The notes beneath the pieces were generated by a model that worked only from the letters and a program-made list of their open reading frames with translations, ran no database searches and was not told where the DNA came from. The position numbers and the translations under genes were made by a program. A stretch of DNA of 21,116 bases from NCBI GenBank assembly GCA_009780445.1, contig WRAA01000008.1:1-21116 (forward strand), read 5' to 3'. This document shows, in pieces, positions 7,294-14,449 of the stretch. Every line of letters begins with the position of its first letter. Positions within the stretch are counted from its first letter, which is position 1. The stretch comes from Defluviitaleaceae bacterium (lineage in GTDB: Bacteria > Bacillota > Clostridia > Lachnospirales > WRAA01).

Positions 7294-7809
7294 CTAGTCT
7301 ACAAACCAGTCTCCGCCGATCATTACGCGGTGGATAAGCGGCGAACCGAACTCATGCCTAAGCTGATCCAGGATCTCCTGCTCAAGGATAGACATTGCGT
7401 CGGGGTGGGAAAGCTCCTCGAACGTGCGGCCTCTGACAACTCGCAGGGCAACACTTCGCAGGATACTGTCCGACGCTCCGAGCAGTTCGATAATGTTCTG
7501 GCTGTCCCTACCCTGCGTGTTGTCCACCGAAATGATGAAGTTCGCGCTAAACACATGGGAATTGCCCGTTTCGCCGCGTATGTTGGTGCTGATGGCGCGG
7601 GAAAGCTCGAGGAACGCCTGCTCTTCAATCCGTAGATCCGGGGCATAGAACTGTGACTGATTGCCGCCATCCTGGCCGGGCAGGCTCATCACCATTACAG
7701 CCACAAAGGCTATAGCACCAATCAGCACCACCAGCAAGGCGATTATCACAATCATCAGGATCTTGTTCTTATTACCGCCACCACTGCCCTCAGCCGTGTT
7801 TTCTTCCAA
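7294..7809 (-). CDS. fliL: Flagellar basal body-associated protein FliL
   Basis: FliL is a single-pass inner-membrane protein that surrounds or supports the stator. The product of about 171 aa has a short polar head, a membrane helix (ILMIVIIALLVVLIGAIAFV) and a periplasmic domain ending in LRHEFGSPLIHRVMIGGDWFVD, the usual FliL tail. I place the start at the TTG at 7809, because AAAGGAG (7826-7820) is 8-10 nt upstream of it. The in-frame GTG at 7818 overlaps that ribosome site and is unlikely. The gene lies between motB and fliM, consistent with a stator role. The fold is assigned from topology and position as well as the tail motif. Confidence 0.92.
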   Translation of the reverse strand: MEENTAEGSGGGNKNKILMIVIIALLVVLIGAIAFVAVMVMSLPGQDGGNQSQFYAPDLRIEEQAFLELSRAISTNIRGETGNSHVFSANFIISVDNTQGRDSQNIIELLGASDSILRSVALRVVRGRTFEELSHPDAMSILEQEILDQLRHEFGSPLIHRVMIGGDWFVD

Positions 7810-7837
7810 AACAATCACTCCTTTCAGAGGGTTGTAG

Positions 7838-8644
7838 TTATAAACTTATGTTTTGTATCGAGTATTCAAGACTTCTAACCCTGATTTCGACGCGCCTGTT
7901 TGCGGCTCTGCCTTCTTCTGTATCGTTGGTGGCCACGGGGATATATTCGCCGCGCCCGAGAGCAATCGGGCGGGTTGGGTCGAAGCCCCGTTCATACACC
8001 AAGTATTGCAGAACGCTTAAAGCGCGTGCCGTTGAAAGGAACCAGTTGTTCGGAAACTGCGGAGTGTTGATCGGCACGGTGTCTGTGTGCCCTTCAATTT
8101 CGATCTCGTTGTCGGGATACATCTGCAGGGCGTTGGCCACAATGCTCAGCACATCCATCGCGCCCGGGTTAAGCTGGGCCTGCCCGCTGGCGAAGAGGAT
8201 GTTGTTCGGCAAGGTTATAACCAGGTGTATACCCTCGATCTCTACGTTTATCTGCTCGTCTGTCAGGCTGTTCTCCGCGAAATATGTGCGGAAGTCCGAC
8301 TCCATTTGCGCAAGCTCTTCGGCGGCGCGCTGGGAGCGGTCGTCGTCGGTGGTGCCTGTTGCGCGCTGGTTTGAATTGGCGTTGCGCACCTGCGCGATAG
8401 TCGGCATGTGCATCACGCCGTTGCCGTACAGGTCAAAGACTTCGGGGGAAGTCCCCTGCGTCGGCACAAACGTCATTGAGGAAAACGCGGCCGCCATTGC
8501 CGTGAACCGCTCCTCGTCAATGCTGGACATCGCAAAGAGCAGAACAAAGAAGGCAAACAGCAGCGTAACCAAGTCGGCAAAGGACGCAAGATAGTCAGGC
8601 GCGCTTCCGCCCCTTCGCTCCTCCGGCTTTTTCTTTGCGGCCAT
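7838..8644 (-). CDS. motB: Flagellar stator protein MotB
   Basis: This 268-aa protein anchors the stator to peptidoglycan and carries the ion-binding aspartate. The N-terminal helix (PDYLASFADLVTLLFAFFVLLFAMS, residues 16-40) contains Asp24, matching the essential Asp of the family. A plug/linker region spans about 41-135 and includes a Ser/Thr/Asp-rich stretch at 89-105. An OmpA-like peptidoglycan-binding domain lies at about 140-258, with GHTD at 185-188 and NRRVEIRV at 249-256. The ATG is 6 bp after the motA stop, and its AGGAG lies in the motA 3' end. MotA and MotB are thus expected to be made together. The coupling ion cannot be read from the sequence. Confidence 0.97.
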   Translation of the reverse strand: MAAKKKPEERRGGSAPDYLASFADLVTLLFAFFVLLFAMSSIDEERFTAMAAAFSSMTFVPTQGTSPEVFDLYGNGVMHMPTIAQVRNANSNQRATGTTDDDRSQRAAEELAQMESDFRTYFAENSLTDEQINVEIEGIHLVITLPNNILFASGQAQLNPGAMDVLSIVANALQMYPDNEIEIEGHTDTVPINTPQFPNNWFLSTARALSVLQYLVYERGFDPTRPIALGRGEYIPVATNDTEEGRAANRRVEIRVRSLEYSIQNISL

Positions 8645-8650
8645 ATGGTG

Positions 8651-9433
8651 TTACTCCTCTCCCTTGTCTTCGCGCAGTGCCGGCGAAAGGAAGGATTTCA
8701 GCTTCTCTTCGATAATACGCGGGTTCTCACCGGCCTGTATCGAGAGCATACCTTCTATAAGCACCGACTTCATCAAGACCTCATCGGTACCCAGCACCCT
8801 TAGCTTGTTGGCAAACGGGATAGATATCCAGTTCGCCACGAGCGAACCATACATCGTTGTTATAAGGGCAACCGCCATCGCGGGGCCAACGGCGTTTGGG
8901 TCGTCCATGTTGTGAAGCATGTTAACCAGGCCTACAACCGTACCCACCATGCCCCACGCGGGCGAGAGCGCGGCCGCCATATCCCACACGCTGCGGGTAG
9001 AGGCGTGGCGCATCTCAAGGTACGAAAGCTCTGTCTCCAATATATTACGTGTCAGCTCGGGGTCTGTGCCGTCAACTATCAGCATGATACCCTTTTGCAG
9101 AAACTTGTCTTCCATGTTGCGGGCTGTTTCTTCAAGAGCAAGGATGCCTTCTTTCCTGGCAAGGTTGGCAAGGTTGATTATATTTACAATGGCTTCCGAA
9201 GGGTCGAGATCCGGCGGGCTGAATACCTTTTTAAGAGCCTTAAACGCACTCGTTATCCGCGACATCGGAAACCCTATCGCAAGCGAACAGAGCGACCCGC
9301 CCATAACTATCAGCACCGAAGGCGCGTCAAGGAACCGGGTTATCGCCATAACGTCGAAGTTCGCGCTTATCAGTATCGAAAGTGCGAGAAGCACAAGCCC
9401 CATTACCAGACCGAGAATACTGCCTAAATCCAC
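8651..9433 (-). CDS. motA: Flagellar stator protein MotA
   Basis: This 260-aa stator subunit has four membrane segments (about 4-24, 36-54, 151-171 and 182-203) and a cytoplasmic loop that contacts FliG. The loop holds the conserved NLARKEGILALEE (90-102), including Arg93 and the following acidic residues. Pro158 in SPAWGMVGTVVGLV and Pro184 in the fourth helix are the family's conserved prolines. Translation starts at GTG 9433, preceded by AGGGGGG with a 7-8 nt gap. The flbD TAG stop lies inside that site. It is the third gene after the internal promoter at 9717-9745 if the flbD leader is counted as first transcribed. Confidence 0.97.
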   Translation of the reverse strand: MDLGSILGLVMGLVLLALSILISANFDVMAITRFLDAPSVLIVMGGSLCSLAIGFPMSRITSAFKALKKVFSPPDLDPSEAIVNIINLANLARKEGILALEETARNMEDKFLQKGIMLIVDGTDPELTRNILETELSYLEMRHASTRSVWDMAAALSPAWGMVGTVVGLVNMLHNMDDPNAVGPAMAVALITTMYGSLVANWISIPFANKLRVLGTDEVLMKSVLIEGMLSIQAGENPRIIEEKLKSFLSPALREDKGEE

Positions 9434-9445
9434 GTGCGTTCCCCC

Positions 9446-9643
9446 CTAGCCGTTCTTTTTCTCTAGGAAAATTTCTTGATTGTATTCCTTTACAAGCTGT
9501 ATAACGTCGTTAACCGATTCGCGCACGACAAACTGCCGCCCGTTTATCATGGTGATTGTCGTATCCGGGAGCGATTCGAACCGCTCGATCTGGCTGTCGT
9601 TCAGAATAAACTGGGTGCCGTTTAAGCGCGATACCTTTATCAT
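9446..9643 (-). CDS. flbD: FlbD/SwrD family flagellar protein
   Basis: This small 65-aa protein has the family pattern MIKVSRLNGTQFILNDSQIE at its start, then a second half with TTITMINGRQFVVRES and VIQLVKEYNQEIF. In B. subtilis the homologue SwrD (YlzI) sits between flgE and fliL and raises stator power. The same neighbourhood is seen here, immediately before motA-motB. The ATG at 9643 follows GGGAGG at an ideal distance. A longer in-frame ORF reaching 9745 is discounted because it would translate through the promoter and leader hairpin. The exact function in this organism is inferred from the family. Confidence 0.9.
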   Translation of the reverse strand: MIKVSRLNGTQFILNDSQIERFESLPDTTITMINGRQFVVRESVNDVIQLVKEYNQEIFLEKKNG

Positions 9644-9667
9644 AACAAACCTCCCGCGGGGATATGC

Positions 9668-9692
9668 GGCAGAGTCTGCAACAGACCCCGCC
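9668..9692 (-). promoter_or_regulatory. Stem-loop in the flbD 5' leader
   Basis: In the minus-strand RNA, 11 bases at 9692-9682 can pair completely with 9678-9668 around a UUG triloop. The pairing includes two G-U wobbles. The inner five pairs (GTCTG/CAGAC) are perfect in DNA too. No T-tract follows, so it does not look like a terminator. It lies between the predicted promoter and the ribosome site. It could stabilise the 5' end or affect translation; no known riboswitch motif was recognised. Confidence 0.5.
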
Positions 9693-9716
9693 ACACACCA
9701 ATTAAAGCCTTTGACT

Positions 9717-9745
9717 ACTATAACACAATCTACCGGTTTTTGCAA
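9717..9745 (-). promoter_or_regulatory. Internal sigma-A-like promoter before flbD-motAB
   Basis: On the minus strand TTGCAA (9745-9740) and TATAGT (9722-9717) are separated by exactly 17 bp, and TG precedes the -10 as TGTTATAGT (extended -10). This is the strongest promoter match within the cluster. It lies in the 130-bp gap between flgE and flbD, far wider than neighbouring gaps. The -35 lies in a 5+4+5 inverted repeat (GGTTT 9735-9739, AAACC 9744-9748), a possible operator. It would let motor and switch genes be expressed apart from the hook-basal-body genes. Confidence 0.75.
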
Positions 9746-9773
9746 ACCATACTTACAAAAAATTTCGCGCGCT

Positions 9774-11135
9774 CTACAGGTTGTTCAGAATTTGTAACAT
9801 TTCATCCGAGACGGAGATTATGCGGGAATTGGATTGGAAGCCGCGCTGTGTGATGATCATGTCGGTAAACTCGCCGGCAAGATCCACGTTGGACATCTCC
9901 AGAACGCCGCCAAGCATCGTCGCGCCGCCCAGCGAAACATCCTGCCCGGTGCCGTCGAATGCTCCGGAGTTTGCCGTCTCCACGAACAAGTTGTTGCCCA
10001 CGGACTCAAGCCCGGCCGGGTTGCGGAACACCGCAATGGGGATCTGCGCCAAGGCAATGATCTCGCCGTTGGTGAAACGCCCGCGCACTATGCCGTCAGG
10101 GCCTACGCTTATGCCATCGAAGTGGCCGGCCCTCATGCCGCCCACGAATGGTCCACCCGTAACGCCGGGAACACTCGCGCTAAGCGGCCGATCTGCGCGT
10201 GGGTCGGAACCCAGGTTCGCAAACTGCGTCATGCGCGAGAAGTCTATGACGATCTCCCCAGTAGCTCCGAATCCGAATGTAGCAGGATCGAAGTCTACAT
10301 TGCCCGTCAAATTATTAAGACCAGCTAACTCTGCGTATGCTACTCGAACAGGCGGCGTACCAATGGCTTGTATACGTCCGCCGGAATCAAACACGATAGC
10401 TTCGTTGAGGAAGCCGGCGGGCAATTCCAAATACTCATCCGCCCTGTTTTCGCGGCGCAGATAGCTGCCGGCTCCGCCGGCTTGGGCAGTCCACGTGCCT
10501 CCTGTGCCGCGAACAAATGTCACGTCGAACACCCAGCGAACGCCAAGGCTGTCGAATATCTCCATGGACATGCTCGGCGGAATGGCTGTGCTGCCCGTGG
10601 GGTCAAGGTTGCCCGTTACTTGCAGAACCTCCGTCGACTCCGCCTCCAGCGTCCACATGTCCAGCACAATGGTCTCAAGCATTCCTGTCTGGATCTCGAA
10701 GTACTCGTTTATGTTCCAGCCTTGCAGGGGCATACCCTGGTCGTTAACCAGCCAGCCCGTGGTGGGGTCCATGCGGAACGCACCTGCTCTGGTGAAGAAT
10801 GTGCCGCTGTTGTCGCCCACGATGAAGAAGCCTTCGCCCTGTATCATCATGTCAAGCGGAACGTCTGTGCGCATTGCCGCGCCTTGGGTCATGCGGCGGT
10901 CTATGGCCGAAACGTTCGCGCCAAGGCCGACCTGCATGGGGTTTGTGCCGCCGCGGCCTGTGCCTTCGTTGGCCTGGCTTGCGCCTTGCAGGGTCTGGCT
11001 GAATATATCGGTGAAGGTGGTGCGCGAGGCCTTGAAGCCCGCTGTATTCACATTGGCCAGGTTGTGCGCGATAACGTCCATCCTGGTCTGGTGTATTCGG
11101 AGGCCCGAAACCGCCGAAAACATAGATCTCATCAT
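9774..11135 (-). CDS. flgE: Flagellar hook protein FlgE
   Basis: This 453-aa exported protein polymerises into the flagellar hook. The N-terminal rod/hook signature MFSAVSGLRIHQTRMDVIAH and NLANVNTAGFKASRTTF (25-41) is intact. The FlgE-specific DVPLDMMIQGEGFFIV follows near residue 91. A variable central domain and the C-terminal D0 helix, ending NVDLAGEFTDMIITQRGFQ and SDEMLQILNNL, complete the protein. The ATG at 11135 is preceded by AGGGGG; a second ATG follows immediately. The order flgD, TIGR02530, flgE is standard for Clostridia except for the small gene at 11167-11430 inserted before it. After the stop there is a short T-run (9763-9756) but no convincing terminator stem. Confidence 0.96.
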   Translation of the reverse strand: MMRSMFSAVSGLRIHQTRMDVIAHNLANVNTAGFKASRTTFTDIFSQTLQGASQANEGTGRGGTNPMQVGLGANVSAIDRRMTQGAAMRTDVPLDMMIQGEGFFIVGDNSGTFFTRAGAFRMDPTTGWLVNDQGMPLQGWNINEYFEIQTGMLETIVLDMWTLEAESTEVLQVTGNLDPTGSTAIPPSMSMEIFDSLGVRWVFDVTFVRGTGGTWTAQAGGAGSYLRRENRADEYLELPAGFLNEAIVFDSGGRIQAIGTPPVRVAYAELAGLNNLTGNVDFDPATFGFGATGEIVIDFSRMTQFANLGSDPRADRPLSASVPGVTGGPFVGGMRAGHFDGISVGPDGIVRGRFTNGEIIALAQIPIAVFRNPAGLESVGNNLFVETANSGAFDGTGQDVSLGGATMLGGVLEMSNVDLAGEFTDMIITQRGFQSNSRIISVSDEMLQILNNL

Positions 11136-11166
11136 AGTTGGTGTACCCCCTAGCTAGTTAGGTTGC

Positions 11167-11430
11167 TCAATTACTGCCTGTCTTGCCTTTGAAAGGTTCT
11201 ATGTCCACACCTTCAGACTTCGCCATCTTCGCAAGAACTTCATAAACTTCCTGCAAGCTATCGGCCTTGTCAACAATCTTTGCCAACGCTATCAGCAACA
11301 GTTGAGTTTCGGACGGCGCAACAGGCTGTCCTTTCAAACACATTACAGTGTCGTAAGCTTCTTCCACGCTGTCACACTTGCTGACGAGCGTAGCTATCGC
11401 AGTTAGCATAAGTCGTGCTTCAAATGGCAT
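11167..11430 (-). CDS. Unrecognised 87-aa protein with internal tandem duplication
   Basis: I do not recognise this gene. It encodes 87 residues with no signal peptide or membrane segment. Residues 6-33 and 43-70 align without gaps, 10 of 28 identical and most other positions conservative. Shared residues include L7/L44, A11/A48, V16/V53, K18/K55, the DS pairs 20-21/57-58, E24/E61 and Y26/Y63. Each unit looks like a helix-turn-helix pair (for example KADSLQEVYEVLAKMA), followed by a polar tail, EPFKGKTGSN. The ATG at 11430 follows AAAGG with an acceptable gap. It lies between the TIGR02530 gene and flgE on the same strand, 31 bp before flgE, and is preceded by GC-rich hairpins. Position suggests a cytoplasmic helper of hook assembly or export, which is inference only. 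Confidence 0.75.
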   Translation of the reverse strand: MPFEARLMLTAIATLVSKCDSVEEAYDTVMCLKGQPVAPSETQLLLIALAKIVDKADSLQEVYEVLAKMAKSEGVDIEPFKGKTGSN

Positions 11431-11456
11431 AGATATCTACCTTTCATACGGCGGGT

Positions 11457-11517
11457 GCCGCCCCGTCTGTCGGTCGGGGGCGGCCGGCCCTTCAATTGCG
11501 GCGCGAATTGCCGCGCC
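11457..11517 (-). promoter_or_regulatory. Two adjacent GC-rich hairpins in the gap before the 87-aa gene
   Basis: The 98-bp gap 11431-11528 contains two inverted repeats. The first is a perfect 8-bp stem, GCCGCCCC (11457-11464) with GGGGCGGC (11477-11484), and a 12-nt loop. The second is a perfect 6-bp stem, GGCGCG (11500-11505) with CGCGCC (11512-11517), and a 6-nt loop, extendable by three pairs across a bulge. No T-tract follows either stem on the minus strand, so they are not intrinsic terminators. They may mark an RNA-processing or stability site dividing the message. Confidence 0.5.
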
Positions 11518-11528
11518 AATGTCCGGGG

Positions 11529-11909
11529 CTATACCACTACCGCGCCGTCGATATTTGAAAAGGTGTGTTGCTGCTGCCTGCCCATTGCGGTGATCACAAT
11601 GTTGTTGCGCACGTTCACGACCAAGGCCACGTCGTCCACCAGCACGAGTGAGTCATTGATGCCCTTGCCGCGTGCGCGGTCCAGGCCGTCCTCCACCCTT
11701 GCTATCTGGTCGCGGGTCAGCTCCACATGCCGTTCGCTGAGACGCTCCGCGGCGTGCTTCGAGAATTGCAGCCGGCGGCCGGCAATCTGCCGGTTCAAAA
11801 CGTCGTTAAAGCTTGGAGTTTGCGCGTTGTGCGTGACTACGCTTGTGGCTAACGGCGCGGGTGGGTACGCGGAGGTACGCGGCGCGTTTGTTATGAAGTT
11901 TTGTGCCAT
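11529..11909 (-). CDS. TIGR02530-type flagellar operon protein
   Basis: This 126-aa soluble protein matches the conserved 'flagellar operon protein' found between flgD and flgE in many Bacillota and spirochaetes. Diagnostic stretches are QFSKHAAERLSERHVEL (48-64), KGINDSLVLVDDVALVVNV (82-100), NIVITAMG (103-110) and the terminal FSNIDGAVVV (117-126). The first 45 residues are variable and Pro/Ala/Thr-rich. The biochemical role is not known to me; position and co-occurrence imply a part in hook assembly. AAGGA precedes the ATG at 11909 with a 9-nt gap, and the gene starts 23 bp after flgD. The family name is recalled from sequence pattern, not from a search. Confidence 0.9.
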   Translation of the reverse strand: MAQNFITNAPRTSAYPPAPLATSVVTHNAQTPSFNDVLNRQIAGRRLQFSKHAAERLSERHVELTRDQIARVEDGLDRARGKGINDSLVLVDDVALVVNVRNNIVITAMGRQQQHTFSNIDGAVVV

Positions 11910-11932
11910 GCGCTCACATCCTTGTCGTTAGT

Positions 11933-12979
11933 TTAGAGCTGTATGCGCTTGAAGAGTGCGAAGGATACCAGACCCGTCTGGTTGAATACGGTCTCGCCGG
12001 CGTCATTCTGAACATTTTCGCCCAGCACCAGGTACGGCAGGCCGCCGATCATTCTTACATGATGGGCTATTCCGTCTACGTCGCCGTGGGTTACGCGCAG
12101 GTTGTTATAGGAGTAGTGCAGTGCATCCGCAACAATGCCGATGTTGCGCACATCGTGTTGCTGTCCGTTTACGACAAGCACAACGCGGTCGTTCTCGCGT
12201 TCGTCCGCGCGGATCACGCGCACGCCTTCAACTCTTCCCGTGATAAACGGAGGTTCGCCGGTGCTCGGCACCTGCACTTCCCTGCCCACAAGCCTCATAC
12301 CCTGCGCCACGGAGAACACTTCACGCGCAAGCACTTCCTGCGTGCCTATCACAAGGATGGGGTTGCCGAAGTTGTCGAAGCCTATGCGGTTCACTTCGCC
12401 TTCCACAAAGCCGTTGGCTCTGCCGGGGGTTCCGTCGGTGCTTGGGTCGCGGGTTATGGCCATTACATAGCTGCCGATAAGCGCCAGGTTCTGGCCGACC
12501 ATGTTGTTGTGGTTGAACTCGAGCAGGGAGTTCAGCATCAGATCCGGGAATACGCGTTCCACCCTTGTTACCGGAAGCAGGTCTCCGTCAACGCCGCCCA
12601 CACGAAGGTGTGGTTCGCCGTTGCGGATAACTACGGCCTCGGAGAAGCCTTGCACGGTGCGCCATTCCATCGTTGCGTCGTTAAAGTAGGTACCCTCGAC
12701 CCATCTGCCCAGCAAGTTGTTGCCCTGTTGCAGCAGCATGGATCTGTTCATGTGCTGCATTTGCTCCAGCGCGCTGAACTGCGCCATCTGCGCCACGAAC
12801 TCGTGGTTCTCCATGGGGTTCATAGGGTCTTGGTGTTGCAGCTGTGCCATCAGAAGCATCAGGAAGTCGTCGCGGCCCAGCTCGTTGTTGGGTCTGCGCG
12901 AAGGCAGGTTCGCGGGCGCGGTTGGCGCTTGCGTCCTGTCGTATCCCATCCACAGCCAGTCTTCAGATCCCGGAGGCAT
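11933..12979 (-). CDS. flgD: Hook-cap protein FlgD, enlarged with repeated modules
   Basis: FlgD caps the growing hook and guides FlgE subunits into place. The conserved N-terminal core is clear at 34-75: LGRDDFLMLLMAQLQHQDPM, then NPMENHEFVAQMAQFSALEQM. At 348 aa the protein is much longer than B. subtilis FlgD (about 140 aa) or E. coli FlgD (about 230 aa). The extra length is made of about four copies of a beta-rich module with the pattern V-x-G-x-V ... G-x-P-x-L-x-V-x-G, seen near 108-129, 190-213, 248-272 and 299-320. The first three copies are each preceded by a (L/V)-G-(R/Q)-x-(V/L) segment at 90, 161 and 231. The first 30 residues are Pro-rich and unusual. The ATG at 12979 follows GAGGTG. 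Confidence 0.94.
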   Translation of the reverse strand: MPPGSEDWLWMGYDRTQAPTAPANLPSRRPNNELGRDDFLMLLMAQLQHQDPMNPMENHEFVAQMAQFSALEQMQHMNRSMLLQQGNNLLGRWVEGTYFNDATMEWRTVQGFSEAVVIRNGEPHLRVGGVDGDLLPVTRVERVFPDLMLNSLLEFNHNNMVGQNLALIGSYVMAITRDPSTDGTPGRANGFVEGEVNRIGFDNFGNPILVIGTQEVLAREVFSVAQGMRLVGREVQVPSTGEPPFITGRVEGVRVIRADERENDRVVLVVNGQQHDVRNIGIVADALHYSYNNLRVTHGDVDGIAHHVRMIGGLPYLVLGENVQNDAGETVFNQTGLVSFALFKRIQL

Positions 12980-13011
12980 GTTCTCTCACCTCTATCTTGT
13001 AGTTTTGCGCG

Positions 13012-14433
13012 TTACGCGCTGAATTCCACGGTGCTGTCCAAGCCTTGCAGACGCTCGGCCTCTTCGTCCATTGCGGATTCCTCGCCGTCAAGGCCTTCGG
13101 TGATCTCGCGCATACGGCCGGATACCGCGGCTTGTTGCTGCAAAAACTGCTTCATACGCTCGTCGGCCTCGGATTCCACACTCACGGAGAGTTCGGAGAT
13201 CTCGATGCCCTTTTCCTCGAGGGCTTGGCGCAGCTGGTTCATATTGGCTTCGATAGCTTCCTTCACCCTGGCGTTTTCAGCCACAAAGCTTGCCATGACG
13301 ATGCCGTTTTCGCTGGAGATACGCATTGTTACGTCGCCCAGGTTTTCGGGGCGCAACGTGAGGCGGATCTCGCTGATGTTCGCGCCGCGGATGTCGAAGC
13401 GCATGTTGTCGGCCAGCTGTTTGATGATGTCCAACGCGTTAACCTGTACGGGCGCGGGGCGCGACGAAACGGATATTACGCGTGCCGACTGATTGGTGGT
13501 TGTCTCCGTTACAACGAATGTGCCGTCGGACTGCTGCACCATCTCGAGCTTGGGCTGTTCCGCCGGGGCTGTGGTCTGCACCGTGTGCGGCATAAACTCG
13601 CCGTGCTGCTTCGGCTGTTCCTTGCCTGTGCCGGTTCCCGTCTGGGGCGCGGCTTCGGCTTGGACCGGCGCTTCGGCGGAGGTCTGCGGCGCGTGGGCGG
13701 TTAACTCAACGTCAGCGGTCTGCGCGGCGTAGGCCGTCATTTGCGGCAGAACCTGCGGGGCGGCGGCCTTCACGACTGTGTGTACCTCGCTGTGCTTCGC
13801 CAGCAGCTCCGTGATCTTCGTGTGAAGCTGTACCGCGTCCTTCACGTTCAGCAGCTCGACCTCGTGTTCCAGACCGAATACTGCTGTGAGCAGGGTAGCG
13901 CGTGCGGCGGGATCCGCCAAGGCTTCCTTGGTGATGCCCTTTTCGTACATGATAACCTCGAGGGCGGCCGGCTCGATACCCAGCGCGTGGGCAAGGTCGT
14001 AGACGAACGCGGTCTGTTCGACCTGTGCGTTGGCGTACTCCGCAAGGTTCTGCTCCAACGCTTGCTCCGGCGGGGCGGCTTCCGCGGTGTTTTCCGCTGT
14101 AGGCTCGCTGTCGGCCGGCCGGGGCGGCCGTTGTTCCACGCCCGCACGTTCGTGAACGGTGGTGTGGCTCTGCCTCTGTTCGCTCTCACTCCGCGGATTG
14201 TTCTCAAGACGTTGCGCGGGGCGTTCGGCCTGCGTAACCCGCGAAGGCCGGTCCTCCTGCTGACGCTGCGGCTGTGCGGCTGACGCGCGCTCGGCCTGGC
14301 CGTTATTGGCCGCAGCGAAGAAACTGTCGAACCCGCCGCCCTGCGGCCTGTTGTGCGCACTGCTTGGCGGCTGTGCAAAGGGCAGGAGGCTTTCGGTTGC
14401 CGCCCGCAGGTTCTCCAGTAATGATGCTCCCAT
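13012..14433 (-). CDS. fliK: Flagellar hook-length control protein FliK
   Basis: FliK is the exported ruler that measures the hook and triggers FlhB to switch substrates. The 473-aa product has a long, low-complexity N-terminal and central region rich in Ala, Gln, Pro, Glu and Thr. The conserved C-terminal domain lies about 80-160 residues from the end: NISEIRLTLRPENLGDVTMR, then NGIVMASFVAENARVKEAIE and LRQALEEKGIEISELSVSVE. I start the gene at the ATG 14433, because GAAGGAGGTGA, a near-perfect ribosome site, ends just upstream. The in-frame ATG at 14451 would merely translate that site. The stop lies 32 bp before flgD. Only the C-terminal domain is conserved, as is normal for FliK. Confidence 0.93.
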   Translation of the reverse strand: MGASLLENLRAATESLLPFAQPPSSAHNRPQGGGFDSFFAAANNGQAERASAAQPQRQQEDRPSRVTQAERPAQRLENNPRSESEQRQSHTTVHERAGVEQRPPRPADSEPTAENTAEAAPPEQALEQNLAEYANAQVEQTAFVYDLAHALGIEPAALEVIMYEKGITKEALADPAARATLLTAVFGLEHEVELLNVKDAVQLHTKITELLAKHSEVHTVVKAAAPQVLPQMTAYAAQTADVELTAHAPQTSAEAPVQAEAAPQTGTGTGKEQPKQHGEFMPHTVQTTAPAEQPKLEMVQQSDGTFVVTETTTNQSARVISVSSRPAPVQVNALDIIKQLADNMRFDIRGANISEIRLTLRPENLGDVTMRISSENGIVMASFVAENARVKEAIEANMNQLRQALEEKGIEISELSVSVESEADERMKQFLQQQAAVSGRMREITEGLDGEESAMDEEAERLQGLDSTVEFSA

Positions 14434-14449
14434 GGTGTCACCTCCTTCC

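Noticed and set aside
9569..9586. A tRNA T-arm look-alike (GAGCG, ATTCGAAC, CGCTC)
   Set aside because: It is a perfect 5-bp stem around a TTCGAA-containing loop, but it lies inside the flbD coding sequence and no acceptor, D or anticodon arms surround it.
9446..9745. A 99-residue version of FlbD
   Set aside because: The N-terminal extension would translate through the predicted promoter and leader hairpin. The ATG at 9643 has a strong ribosome site and gives the normal family length.
9756..9776. T-run after the flgE stop as a terminator
   Set aside because: On the minus strand GCGCGCGAAATTTTTT follows the stop, but no hairpin with a usable loop precedes the T-run. GCGCGC is only a self-complementary hexamer.
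11903..13492. A 529-codon open frame on the plus strand
   Set aside because: It lies wholly antisense to flgD and the 3' part of fliK, both clear family members. Its product is His/Val/Arg-rich without recognisable domains. It is a shadow frame of GC-rich coding DNA.
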